A stretch of DNA of 6,095 bases, taken from positions 1-6,095 of the forward strand of contig JAGBZZ010000309.1 of assembly GCA_017652965.1 (NCBI GenBank), read 5' to 3'. The notes under the pieces were generated by a model. It did not search any database and was not told the DNA's origin. It saw only the letters and a program-made list of their open reading frames with translations. The translations under genes were made by a program, and so were the position numbers. Within the stretch, counting starts at the first letter, position 1; the number at the start of each line of letters is the position of its first letter. This DNA is from Clostridia bacterium. GTDB lineage: Bacteria; Bacillota_A; Clostridia; Oscillospirales; CAG-272. Shown here piece after piece: positions 1 to 6,020 of the stretch.

Positions 1-53
1 CCCGGGACGTAGGGTACAAGGTCGGCATACCGGCCGGAAAGATAACGGCTCAT
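1..53 (-). CDS. hisC: Histidinol-phosphate aminotransferase, N-terminal fragment (runs off the window)
   Basis: Only the first 17 codons are present; the gene continues beyond position 1. They read MSRYLSGRYADLVPYVP, and the next codon begins with GG. This resembles the usual HisC N-terminus, where an (S/K)RY...L.PYVPGEQP-like segment precedes the PLP-dependent aminotransferase fold. HisC converts imidazole acetol phosphate plus glutamate into histidinol phosphate in the cytoplasm, one step before HisD. The start ATG (53-51) overlaps the hisD stop TGA (52-50) as ATGA. An AGGAGG ribosome site lies at 63-58, inside the hisD 3' end and 4 bases from the ATG. The identification rests on a short N-terminal match plus position after hisD; another aminotransferase in the same slot is possible but less likely. 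Confidence 0.8.
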   Translation of the reverse strand, partial: MSRYLSGRYADLVPYVP

Positions 54-1330
54 ACACCCTCCTCGCCCCGCACGGTGGCCGAGGCGGCATGGGCGGTCAG
101 CCCCTCCTTGGTGGCAAACAGTTCCACGTCCGCGGCAACGGCGGCCAGCGCCTCACGGGTGTAGTAGGTGTACTGGGTCTTCTTGACGAAATCATCCACC
201 GAAAGCGGGCTTGAGAAGCGTGCCGTGCCGCTGGTCGGCAGGGTGTGGTTCGGCCCTGCCAGGTAGTCACCCAGCGCCTCGGGGCAGTGGCGGCCAAGGA
301 AGACCGAGCCCGCATGGCGGATGCCGTCGAGGTAGTCAAAGGGATTGTCCACACACACCTCAAGATGCTCGGGCGCCAGCTCGTTCGAAAGGGCCACCGC
401 CTCGGCGATCGAGGAGGTGACGATGATCTTGCCGTTCTCGTCGATCGAGGTCCGCGCGATCTCGGCGCGGGAAAGGGTGGGGATCTGCCGCTCAAGCTCG
501 GCCGAGACGGCCTCGGCAAGGGCGGGGTCATCGGTCAGAAGGACGGCCGATGCCATCTTGTCATGCTCGGCCTGCGAAAGAAGATCGGCCGCGAGGACGC
601 GGGGATTCGACTTGCCGTCGGCGATGATGAGGATCTCGGAGGGGCCTGCGATCATATCGATCGACACGGTGCCAAAGACCTGCTTTTTGGCCTCGGCCAC
701 AAAGGCGTTTCCGGGGCCCACGATCTTATCGACGCGCGGAACGCTTTCGGTACCGAAGGCGAGGGCGGCAATGGCCTGTGCCCCGCCGACCTTGAAGATA
801 CGGTCCACCCCCGCGACGTGCGCGGCGGCCAGGATGACCGGGTTCACCTTCCCCTCTGCGTTCGGGGGGGTGACCATCACAAGCTCGCCGACCCCTGCCA
901 CACGGGCGGGGATGGCGTCCATAAGGACGGTGGAGGGATAAGCGGCCGTACCGCCGGGCACGTACAGCCCCGCACGGTCAACCGGGATCACCTTCTGCCC
1001 CATGACGACACCGGGGGTGTCGTTCAGGATAAAGCTTTGTCTTTTCTGGCACTCGTGGAATTTGCGGATGTTGGCGGCCGCCTTCCGAAGGACGGCCATA
1101 AGCTCGGGCGGGGTGGCGGCTACCGCCTCGGCGATCTCCTCTGCCGTGACGGCAAGAGAGGTGAGGTCAGCCTTATCGAAGCGGGCGCAAAAGCGCAGAA
1201 GGGCGGCGTCACCGTCGCGCTTTACCTCGGCGAGGATCTCTGCCACCGTCTCTTCCACGTTGACCTTGGGTACAGCGCGCGAAAGGATCTCCTCCTTCGG
1301 CGTATCGGCGGCGTTCATAATGCGGATCAT
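50..1330 (-). CDS. hisD: Histidinol dehydrogenase
   Basis: This 426-aa, full-length enzyme carries out the two NAD-dependent oxidations of L-histidinol to L-histidine, the end of the pathway. Signature segments are visible: VGGAQAIAALAFGT (181-194), the VDKIVGPGN region (200-208), AGPSEILIIAD (228-238), LLSQAEHD (250-257) and ELAPEHLE (317-324). By analogy with the E. coli enzyme, the zinc ligands should be Gln253, His256, Asp355 and His414, and the catalytic Glu/His pair should be Glu321-His322; all are present. A longer frame opens at 1366, but I chose the ATG at 1330. It forms an ATGA overlap with the hisG stop and has an AAAGGA ribosome site at 1343-1338, 7 bases upstream. The protein also begins normally there (MIRIMNAAD). 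It is the fourth gene of the his operon, coupled to hisG upstream and hisC downstream. Confidence 0.97.
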   Translation of the reverse strand: MIRIMNAADTPKEEILSRAVPKVNVEETVAEILAEVKRDGDAALLRFCARFDKADLTSLAVTAEEIAEAVAATPPELMAVLRKAAANIRKFHECQKRQSFILNDTPGVVMGQKVIPVDRAGLYVPGGTAAYPSTVLMDAIPARVAGVGELVMVTPPNAEGKVNPVILAAAHVAGVDRIFKVGGAQAIAALAFGTESVPRVDKIVGPGNAFVAEAKKQVFGTVSIDMIAGPSEILIIADGKSNPRVLAADLLSQAEHDKMASAVLLTDDPALAEAVSAELERQIPTLSRAEIARTSIDENGKIIVTSSIAEAVALSNELAPEHLEVCVDNPFDYLDGIRHAGSVFLGRHCPEALGDYLAGPNHTLPTSGTARFSSPLSVDDFVKKTQYTYYTREALAAVAADVELFATKEGLTAHAASATVRGEEGV

Positions 1331-1965
1331 GTGTTCTTCCTTTCCTGGGACGCAAGGGCGGCACAAAGCGCGTCGATCGCTTCCCCCTTGAATTTATGGG
1401 ATGCCTTGTTGGCGATAAGCCGTGCCGAGATGGGGAGGATCTCCTCAAAGACGGCAAGGTCGTTTTCACGCAGGGTGGTGCCTGTCTCCACGATATCCAC
1501 GATCACGTCCGAAAGACCGAGGATCGGGGCAAGCTCGATCGAGCCGTTCAGATGGATGATATCGATCTCGCGGCCGAGAGAGCCGTAGTAGGTCTTGGCA
1601 ATGTTCTTGAATTTGGTGGCCACGCGCAGGGTGCGGGTACGGTCATCACGGAAGCCGACGGGCGCGGCCACGGCCATGCGGCATTTGCCGATGCCAAGGT
1701 CGTAAAGCTCGTAGACGTCGGGGGCATACTCCAAGAGGATATCCCGCCCGGCTACCCCGATATCGGCGGCACCGCGCTCGACGTAGATCGAAACGTCCGA
1801 GGGCTTGACCCAGAAATAGCGCACCCCGCAGGCGGGGTTCTCAAAAACCAGGCGGCGGCCGGGCTCATGGATCGCGGGGCAGGCAAAGCCGGCCTCCTCA
1901 AACATCGCAAGCACGCGCTCACCCAGCCGTCCCTTCGGCAGGGCCACGTTCAACATATCCTTCAT
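1327..1965 (-). CDS. hisG: ATP phosphoribosyltransferase, short-form catalytic subunit
   Basis: This 212-aa protein catalyses the first committed step of histidine synthesis, joining ATP and PRPP to give phosphoribosyl-ATP. Visible family segments are LPKGRL (9-14), GAADIGVAGRDIL (65-77) and the C-terminal signature with the PRPP-binding loop, DVIVDIVETGTTLREN (153-168). At 212 residues it is the short form: it lacks the C-terminal ACT-like regulatory domain of long HisG proteins (about 290-300 aa). Short HisG works as a hetero-octamer with HisZ, which supplies stability and histidine feedback; hisZ is the adjacent upstream gene. The start at 1965 overlaps the hisZ stop as ATGA and has a strong GGAGGTGA ribosome site at 1977-1970. 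A second in-frame Met at residue 4 is less well placed. Confidence 0.97.
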   Translation of the reverse strand: MKDMLNVALPKGRLGERVLAMFEEAGFACPAIHEPGRRLVFENPACGVRYFWVKPSDVSIYVERGAADIGVAGRDILLEYAPDVYELYDLGIGKCRMAVAAPVGFRDDRTRTLRVATKFKNIAKTYYGSLGREIDIIHLNGSIELAPILGLSDVIVDIVETGTTLRENDLAVFEEILPISARLIANKASHKFKGEAIDALCAALASQERKNT

Positions 1966-3062
1966 GCCTTCACCTCCGCAAGCGTTACGACTCTGTCGGC
2001 CGAAAATCCTGCCGGCACGGCGCGGCCGGTGCGTACACGCACCCCGTCACGGCGCAGGCTGTCTGCCGCCGCCAGGACGTCACAGGCCGCGTCGGTCTCC
2101 CCGTACAGGAGAAAGACCTCGGCATCGGCGGCACGGGGGGCAGCCTTGACCCCCGAAAGCAGGTCAAGATAAACGGCAAAGCCGACAGCCCCCTCGGCGC
2201 GGCCAAGCTTTTGCACCAGGCGGTCATATTCCCCGCCCGAAAGGATCCCGGCGGCGACCCCGGGCACAAAGCCGCGGAAGACGATGCCGTTATAGTACTG
2301 CATATCGTGGATGACCGAAAAATCGATGCGAAGCCCGGCAAGATCCCCGACCCCGCAAAGAACGGCCGAAAGCTCGTCAAGCGCGGCCATCGCCCCCGGG
2401 CAGCCTGCTAAGAGGGTCGAAAGACGGGGCAAAGCCTCCCCGGGCGCACCCGAGGTGGAAAGAAGCGACAGAAGGCGGCCTGCCGCCTCCTCGGAGATCC
2501 CCTCGTCGGCAAGGATCGCGCGGGCGCCGTGCGGGTTCTTACTGCCAAGGGCAGAAAGAAGATCGGCACGCCCCCCCTCGCTGACCCCAAGCTCGGAAAG
2601 AAGAGCCTCTACAACACCAAGGTGCGAGACGTCCAGAATATAGCCCTCGTCAATGACGGCAAGGCTTTCGGCGGCCAGGCGCAGAACCTCGGAAAGCGAG
2701 GCGGTGTCCAGGCTTCCGATGCACTCAAGCCCCGCTTGCTTGATCTCACGGAAGGCGTGCGTGCCCTGCGACACGCGAAACACGTTTTCGTCGTAGTAGA
2801 GCTTTTCCACAGCCCCTGCCGTCGGGCGGCAGTTTTTGACGATGGAAAGCGTCACGTCGGGCTTTAAGGCCATCAGCTTACCGTCGGTATCGGTAAAGGT
2901 GATGACGCTGTCCGAAACCAGGAAGGCCTTGTTGCGGACGTAAAGATCGTATTCCTCAAAGCGGCTCATGCGGAAGGGGGAGTAGCCGTACGCCCCATAA
3001 AGATCGCGCAGAGCCAGAATGACCTGCTCATCGTAGGTCAAAACAGGTGTTGCTTGCCTCAT
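1962..3062 (-). CDS. hisZ: ATP phosphoribosyltransferase regulatory subunit
   Basis: This 366-aa paralogue of histidyl-tRNA synthetase has no charging role; it is the regulatory partner of short HisG. HisRS-like features are a motif 2 segment YYDENVFR (89-96), REIKQAGLECIG (105-116), a degenerate histidine-binding strip from DFSVIHDMQYYNG to VFRGF (247-265), and SGGEYDRLVQKLG (275-287). The motif 3 equivalent reads AVGFAVYLDLL (292-302), without the arginine that HisRS uses for ATP; that fits HisZ rather than a synthetase. Residues 303-366 are a short tail rather than a full anticodon-binding domain. An in-frame ATG at 3113 lies inside the upstream gene. I chose 3062 because it makes an ATGA overlap with the regulator stop, has GGAGG at 3074-3070 with 7-base spacing, and gives a normal HisZ start (MRQATPVLTYDEQ). 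Confidence 0.94.
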   Translation of the reverse strand: MRQATPVLTYDEQVILALRDLYGAYGYSPFRMSRFEEYDLYVRNKAFLVSDSVITFTDTDGKLMALKPDVTLSIVKNCRPTAGAVEKLYYDENVFRVSQGTHAFREIKQAGLECIGSLDTASLSEVLRLAAESLAVIDEGYILDVSHLGVVEALLSELGVSEGGRADLLSALGSKNPHGARAILADEGISEEAAGRLLSLLSTSGAPGEALPRLSTLLAGCPGAMAALDELSAVLCGVGDLAGLRIDFSVIHDMQYYNGIVFRGFVPGVAAGILSGGEYDRLVQKLGRAEGAVGFAVYLDLLSGVKAAPRAADAEVFLLYGETDAACDVLAAADSLRRDGVRVRTGRAVPAGFSADRVVTLAEVKA

Positions 3063-3340
3063 TTCTTTTCCTCCAAGGCGGCGCGGTAGCCCCCGCAGCC
3101 GTATAGCAGACATTTATTTACGCGGCAGATGGTAGCCGTGGAAGCCCCGGTCTTTTGTGAGACCTCCTGATACGAGCGGCCGTCCGCCAGCATCTGTGCA
3201 ACCTCAAAGCGCTGAGAAAGATCGCGCAGCTCACGGATGGTGCAAAGGTCTTCAAACAGGGCATAGCAGTCCTCTACCGTTGACAGGCGAAGGATCGCCT
3301 CAAACAACCGATCGGTTGCCGGTGTATGCAAAGAGTCCAT
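3059..3340 (-). CDS. TrpR/YerC-family transcriptional regulator, probable his operon repressor (HisR-type)
   Basis: This 93-aa protein has the TrpR-like fold typical of B. subtilis YerC. The core LCTIRELRDLSQRFEVAQML (32-51) is followed by a helix-turn-helix at about 57-78, whose turn and recognition segment read GASTATICRVNKCL; E. coli TrpR has a comparable GAGIATITR segment. It is the first gene of the his operon and ends in an ATGA overlap with hisZ. Its promoter carries a palindrome suited to a dimeric TrpR-family protein, so autoregulated repression of the his genes is the likely role, with histidine or a related metabolite as the inferred co-effector. The frame also has ATGs at 3370 and 3346, but the promoter -10 box abuts 3370 and the start site would fall near 3362-3364. 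The ATG at 3340 has GAGG at 3350-3347, 6 bases upstream, and is preferred. Five cysteines (25, 33, 72, 77, 82) are notable for such a small protein. Confidence 0.87.
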   Translation of the reverse strand: MDSLHTPATDRLFEAILRLSTVEDCYALFEDLCTIRELRDLSQRFEVAQMLADGRSYQEVSQKTGASTATICRVNKCLLYGCGGYRAALEEKK

Positions 3341-3346
3341 ACGCAT

Positions 3347-3350
3347 CCTC
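3347..3350 (-). promoter_or_regulatory. Ribosome binding site deciding the regulator start
   Basis: GAGG (within AAAGTGAGG, 3355-3347) lies 6 bases before the ATG at 3340. It touches the ATG at 3346, so it cannot serve that codon. The ATG at 3370 lies upstream of the predicted transcription start. It is a weaker match to the anti-Shine-Dalgarno sequence than the sites of hisZ and hisG, which may keep regulator levels below those of the enzymes. Confidence 0.6.
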
Positions 3351-3370
3351 ACTTTCTGTATTACCTGCAT

Positions 3371-3399
3371 ATTTTAGCACGCTAAAGCATTAAAGTCAA
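3371..3399 (-). promoter_or_regulatory. his operon promoter
   Basis: On the minus strand a -35 box TTGACT (3399-3394) is separated by exactly 17 bases from a -10 box TAAAAT (3376-3371). Both are close to the sigma-A consensus. Transcription should begin near 3362-3364, giving a leader of only about 20-25 bases before the regulator ATG at 3340. AT-rich DNA directly upstream (3404-3435) could act as an UP element. The candidate operator 3373-3386 overlaps the -10 box and spacer. Confidence 0.8.
3373..3386. promoter_or_regulatory. Candidate operator palindrome in the his promoter
   Basis: TTTAGC and GCTAAA form a perfect 6-base inverted repeat around a 2-base centre (AC on the plus strand). It overlaps four bases of the -10 box (3373-3376) and the downstream part of the spacer, so a protein bound here would block RNA polymerase. 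I see no second copy in the window. The adjacent TrpR-family regulator is the obvious candidate binder; that link is inferred from position and symmetry. Confidence 0.65.
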
Positions 3400-3403
3400 G
3401 GGG

Positions 3404-3435
3404 TTTTTATAAAAAATGAAAGTTTTTTGAAAAAA
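3404..3435. repeat. Two AT-tract palindromes upstream of the his promoter (UP-element or curved DNA)
   Basis: TTTTTATAAAAA (3404-3415) is a perfect 12-base palindrome. TTTTTTGAAAAAA (3423-3435) has perfect 6-base arms around one base. Their centres are about 19-20 bases apart, close to two helical turns. The block begins 5 bases beyond the his -35 box and stands out against GC-rich surroundings. A role as UP element or bent DNA is inferred from composition and position only. Confidence 0.45.
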
Positions 3436-3438
3436 TCG

Positions 3439-3467
3439 GCCACGGCGCCGCCCTGCCGTCGGCTTTT
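3439..3467. other. GC-rich hairpin between the divergent promoters
   Basis: GCCACGGC (3439-3446) pairs with GCCGT plus GGC (3455-3459 and 3461-3463), with one bulged C and an 8-base loop. A TTTT tract follows on the plus strand (3464-3467); on the minus strand the hairpin is followed by CGA and then six T. It therefore looks like a terminator in either direction. Yet it lies upstream of both recognised promoters, so neither main transcript would contain it. It could stop antisense or read-through transcription, or be a remnant of a longer leader. Confidence 0.4.
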
Positions 3468-3491
3468 CCTATGAAAGCGGCAGTTTGGCAC

Positions 3492-3520
3492 TTGAAAAAG
3501 CGAGATGGATTTGGTATAAT
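3492..3520 (+). promoter_or_regulatory. Promoter of the PcrA/UvrD helicase gene
   Basis: A -35 box TTGAAA (3492-3497) and a perfect -10 box TATAAT (3515-3520) are separated by 17 bases. TGG directly before the -10 gives an extended -10 (TGnTATAAT). Transcription should start near 3526-3528, leaving a leader of about 40 bases. In-frame ATGs at 3471 and 3519 lie upstream of or inside this promoter and so cannot be starts for this transcript. I found no GAAC-N4-GTTC-type LexA box here. Confidence 0.85.
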
Positions 3521-3550
3521 GGAGAGTACCGGAATAAAACCACCCCCGAA

Positions 3551-3559
3551 AGGAAAGGG
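3551..3559 (+). promoter_or_regulatory. Ribosome binding site deciding the helicase start
   Basis: AGGAAAGGG ends 7 bases before the ATG at 3567 and downstream of the predicted transcription start, so it selects 3567 over the earlier in-frame ATGs at 3471 and 3519. Confidence 0.75.
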
Positions 3560-3566
3560 CATTGAC

Positions 3567-5966
3567 ATGAGAGATCTCAAAGCCAGGTATCTGGCCGCCA
3601 AACGGCGGCTTTTTGACCTTTATTACCGCGCCGCGCTGAATGAGCAGCAGGCCAAGGCCGTCTGCGCGGAGCGCGGGCCGCTTCTCGTTTTGGCGGGGGC
3701 GGGCAGCGGCAAGACCACCGTGCTTGTCCGCCGTATCGTCCACCTGATCCGCTTTGGGGATGCCTATGAATGCGACGAGATGCCCGAAGAGGTGGACGAG
3801 GGCTATATCTGCGGAATGGAAATGATGGCAGACAGTGCCACCACGGCAGAGCTTGAGGAGCTTTTGCCGGTCTTTACGCACGAGCCCTGCCCGCCGTGGG
3901 GGATGCTGGCCATCACCTTTACCAACAAGGCCGCCCGCGAGATCCGTGAGAGGCTTTCGGCCGCCCTCGGCGACCCCGCCATCAGCGAGGAGATCTGGGC
4001 GGGGACCTTCCACTCGATCTCTGTGCGTATCCTGCGTGCCCACGCCGAGGAGGCGGGGTATCAGAGCGGCTTCTCGATCTATGATACCGACGATGGGAAG
4101 CGGGTGATCTCGGACGTGATGAAGGCGCTGGAGATCGACGAAAAGCTTCTGCCCGTCAAGGGGGTCATGCAAAGGATCAGCGATGCCAAGAACCACCTGA
4201 TCCCCCCGAAGGATTTTGAGGATAACGGGGACTTCCGCCTCCGCCAGATCGCAAAGATCTACAAGGAGTACCAAAAGCGCCTCCGCGCCGCCAACGCCTT
4301 AGACTTTGACGATATCATCATGCAAACCGTCGCCCTGCTTGAGACCCACCCCGAGGTGGCCGAGCGGTACGCCAAAAAGTTCCGCTACGTCTGCATTGAC
4401 GAGTACCAGGATACCAACACCGCCCAGTTCCGCCTTTCCTCTCTGCTTTCGGCGGGGAGAAGCAACCTGATGGTGGTGGGCGACGATGACCAAAGCATCT
4501 ACCGCTTCCGCGGGGCGACGGTCGAAAACATCCTGGAGTTTGACAAGACCTTCCCTAGCGCCCGCGTGATCAAGCTGGAGCAGAACTACCGCAGCACCAA
4601 AACCATCCTGGAGGCGGCCAACGCCGTGATCGCCAATAACGAAGGGCGGCATGACAAGCGCCTGTGGTGCAACGGGGAGGACGGCGCAAAGATAACTTTA
4701 CATAAATCCGACACACAGAACGAGGAGGCCGCCTGGATCAAGGATAAGATCATGGAAACGGTGGTCAAGGAGCGCCGCCGTTACCGCGATATCGCCATCC
4801 TTTACCGTGTCAACGAAATGTCCCGCTCGCTGGAAGGGGCGCTGGCCAAAAGCGGTATCCCCTACCGCGTGCTTGGCGGCCACCGCTTCTATGACCGTGA
4901 GGAGATCCGGGATATGGTGGCCTATCTGCACGTCATTGCCAACCCGCAGGACGACCTGCGCCTTTCCCGTATCATCAACAAGCCCCGCCGCAAGATCGGG
5001 GATGCCACGGTTGAGGCGGCCGCCCGCATCGCGGCCGAGAAGGGTCGCTCGATCGCTGAGGTGATCGCCGCGGCGGAGGGGTATCCCGAGCTTGCCAAGA
5101 CGGCGGCGCGTCTTGCCGCCTTTTGCGAGATGATGGAGGGCTTCCGTCGTGCCGAGTGTGACCTTTCTGCCCTCATCGGCCTTGTGGCCGAGCGCACGGG
5201 ATACCGCGATATGCTGGTGGCCGAGGGCGAAACGGGCAAGACCCGCCTTGACAACATCGGCGAGCTTCAGTCTGCCGCCGCCGAATTTGAAAAAAGGATG
5301 GGCGAGAAGGGGGAGGACACTTCCCTTACCGCCTTCCTTGAGGAGATCTCGCTGATCAGCGACGTGGACAAGTATGACGAAAACGCCGACGCCGTCGTGC
5401 TGATGACCATCCACAGTGCCAAGGGGCTCGAGTTCCCGGTCGTCTTTCTGCCCGGGATGGAGGAGAACATCTTCCCCTCCTCGCAGATCCGCACCGACCC
5501 TGCCGAGCTGCCCGAGGAGCGGCGCCTTGCCTACGTGGCCATCACCCGCGCAAAAGAGAAGATCTACATCACCCATACCCGTGAGCGGATGATGTACGGC
5601 CGCACGGCCATAAATCCCCTTTCCCGCTTTGTGAAGGACGAGATCCCCGCCTCTCTTATCGAGGAGGATCGCCCGCCCCGCCGCGAGCCGTCCGCCGGCT
5701 ACGTGCCCCCGCGCCGTCCTGCCGCACCGACCCTTTCCAAGGAGTTCAGCCGTACCCCTGCGGCCACCGCACGTCCTGCCCCTGCCGCCCGGGGAGGGGG
5801 GGCAGTCTTTGCCACCGGTGCGCGGGTGCGCCACGCCATCTTTGGCGCGGGAACCGTGCTTTCTGCCAAGCCGATGGGGGGCGACACCCTCTATGAGGTG
5901 CGCTTTGACAGCGGCGAGCAAAAGCGCCTGATGGCCACCTATGCCAAGCTGACCCCTCTCTCGTAA
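3567..5966 (+). CDS. pcrA: ATP-dependent 3'-5' DNA helicase, UvrD/PcrA family (superfamily 1A)
   Basis: This complete 799-aa helicase unwinds DNA with 3'-5' polarity in repair and replication restart. All SF1A motifs are visible: Q motif LNEQQ (24-28), Walker A GAGSGKTT (44-51, Lys49), Ia AITFTNKAAREI (115-126), Ib GTFHS (146-150), II DEYQD (278-282), III VVGDDDQSIYRFRGA (303-317), IV LEQNYRS (337-343), V TIHSAKGLEFPVVFLPG (614-630) and VI RRLAYVAITRAKEK (652-665). A Pro/Ala/Arg-rich linker (about 700-745) leads to a C-terminal Tudor-like domain (about 746-799), which in PcrA contacts RNA polymerase and supports a PcrA assignment. Two oddities: an N-terminal extension of about 20 residues before the Q motif, and an acidic insert of about 40 residues between motifs I and Ia. 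The start is fixed by the promoter at 3492-3520 and the ribosome site at 3551-3559. No neighbour shares its transcript. Confidence 0.95.
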   Translation: MRDLKARYLAAKRRLFDLYYRAALNEQQAKAVCAERGPLLVLAGAGSGKTTVLVRRIVHLIRFGDAYECDEMPEEVDEGYICGMEMMADSATTAELEELLPVFTHEPCPPWGMLAITFTNKAAREIRERLSAALGDPAISEEIWAGTFHSISVRILRAHAEEAGYQSGFSIYDTDDGKRVISDVMKALEIDEKLLPVKGVMQRISDAKNHLIPPKDFEDNGDFRLRQIAKIYKEYQKRLRAANALDFDDIIMQTVALLETHPEVAERYAKKFRYVCIDEYQDTNTAQFRLSSLLSAGRSNLMVVGDDDQSIYRFRGATVENILEFDKTFPSARVIKLEQNYRSTKTILEAANAVIANNEGRHDKRLWCNGEDGAKITLHKSDTQNEEAAWIKDKIMETVVKERRRYRDIAILYRVNEMSRSLEGALAKSGIPYRVLGGHRFYDREEIRDMVAYLHVIANPQDDLRLSRIINKPRRKIGDATVEAAARIAAEKGRSIAEVIAAAEGYPELAKTAARLAAFCEMMEGFRRAECDLSALIGLVAERTGYRDMLVAEGETGKTRLDNIGELQSAAAEFEKRMGEKGEDTSLTAFLEEISLISDVDKYDENADAVVLMTIHSAKGLEFPVVFLPGMEENIFPSSQIRTDPAELPEERRLAYVAITRAKEKIYITHTRERMMYGRTAINPLSRFVKDEIPASLIEEDRPPRREPSAGYVPPRRPAAPTLSKEFSRTPAATARPAPAARGGGAVFATGARVRHAIFGAGTVLSAKPMGGDTLYEVRFDSGEQKRLMATYAKLTPLS

Positions 5967-5984
5967 AAGGGCTACACTGAAAAT

Positions 5985-6020
5985 AAAAAGAGATGCTGTG
6001 CTTCTGCATGGCATCTTTTT
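5985..6020. terminator. Strong intrinsic terminator after pcrA, possibly bidirectional
   Basis: An 11-bp stem, AGATGCTGTGC (5991-6001) with GCATGGCATCT (6006-6016), closes on a TTCT loop (6002-6005). It contains two adjacent G-U wobbles. TTTT (6017-6020) follows on the plus strand, and AAAAAG (5985-5990) precedes the stem, extending the pairing. The opposite strand also shows a T-rich tail after the same stem, so it could serve a convergent gene on the right. It lies 18 bases past the pcrA stop. Confidence 0.85.

Noticed and set aside
400..680. Many GATC/CGATCG sites in the his genes
   Set aside because: They arise from frequent Ile (ATC) and Asp/Glu codons in GC-rich coding DNA and occur similarly in pcrA; there is no clustered or spaced pattern suggesting an origin.
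245..1588. Long plus-strand open frame (447 codons) antisense to hisD and part of hisG
   Set aside because: It lies opposite two clearly recognised enzymes, has no family-like protein sequence, and is explained by high GC at third codon positions depleting stop codons on the other strand.
1396..2172. Plus-strand open frame antisense to hisG and the end of hisZ
   Set aside because: It overlaps two real genes on the other strand and has no recognisable domain.
3471..3566. Extended helicase N-terminus starting at 3471 or 3519
   Set aside because: These starts precede or overlap the TATAAT box at 3515-3520, and the added residues do not resemble any helicase N-terminus.
3396..4274. Minus-strand open frame antisense to the helicase 5' part and the promoter region
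   Set aside because: It crosses the pcrA promoter, the hairpin and the AT-rich block, lacks a convincing ribosome site, and its protein looks like a reverse-strand artefact.
4698..6014. Long minus-strand open frame (438 codons) antisense to the helicase
   Set aside because: It is a GC-driven shadow of pcrA; it begins within the terminator region and shows no recognisable protein features.
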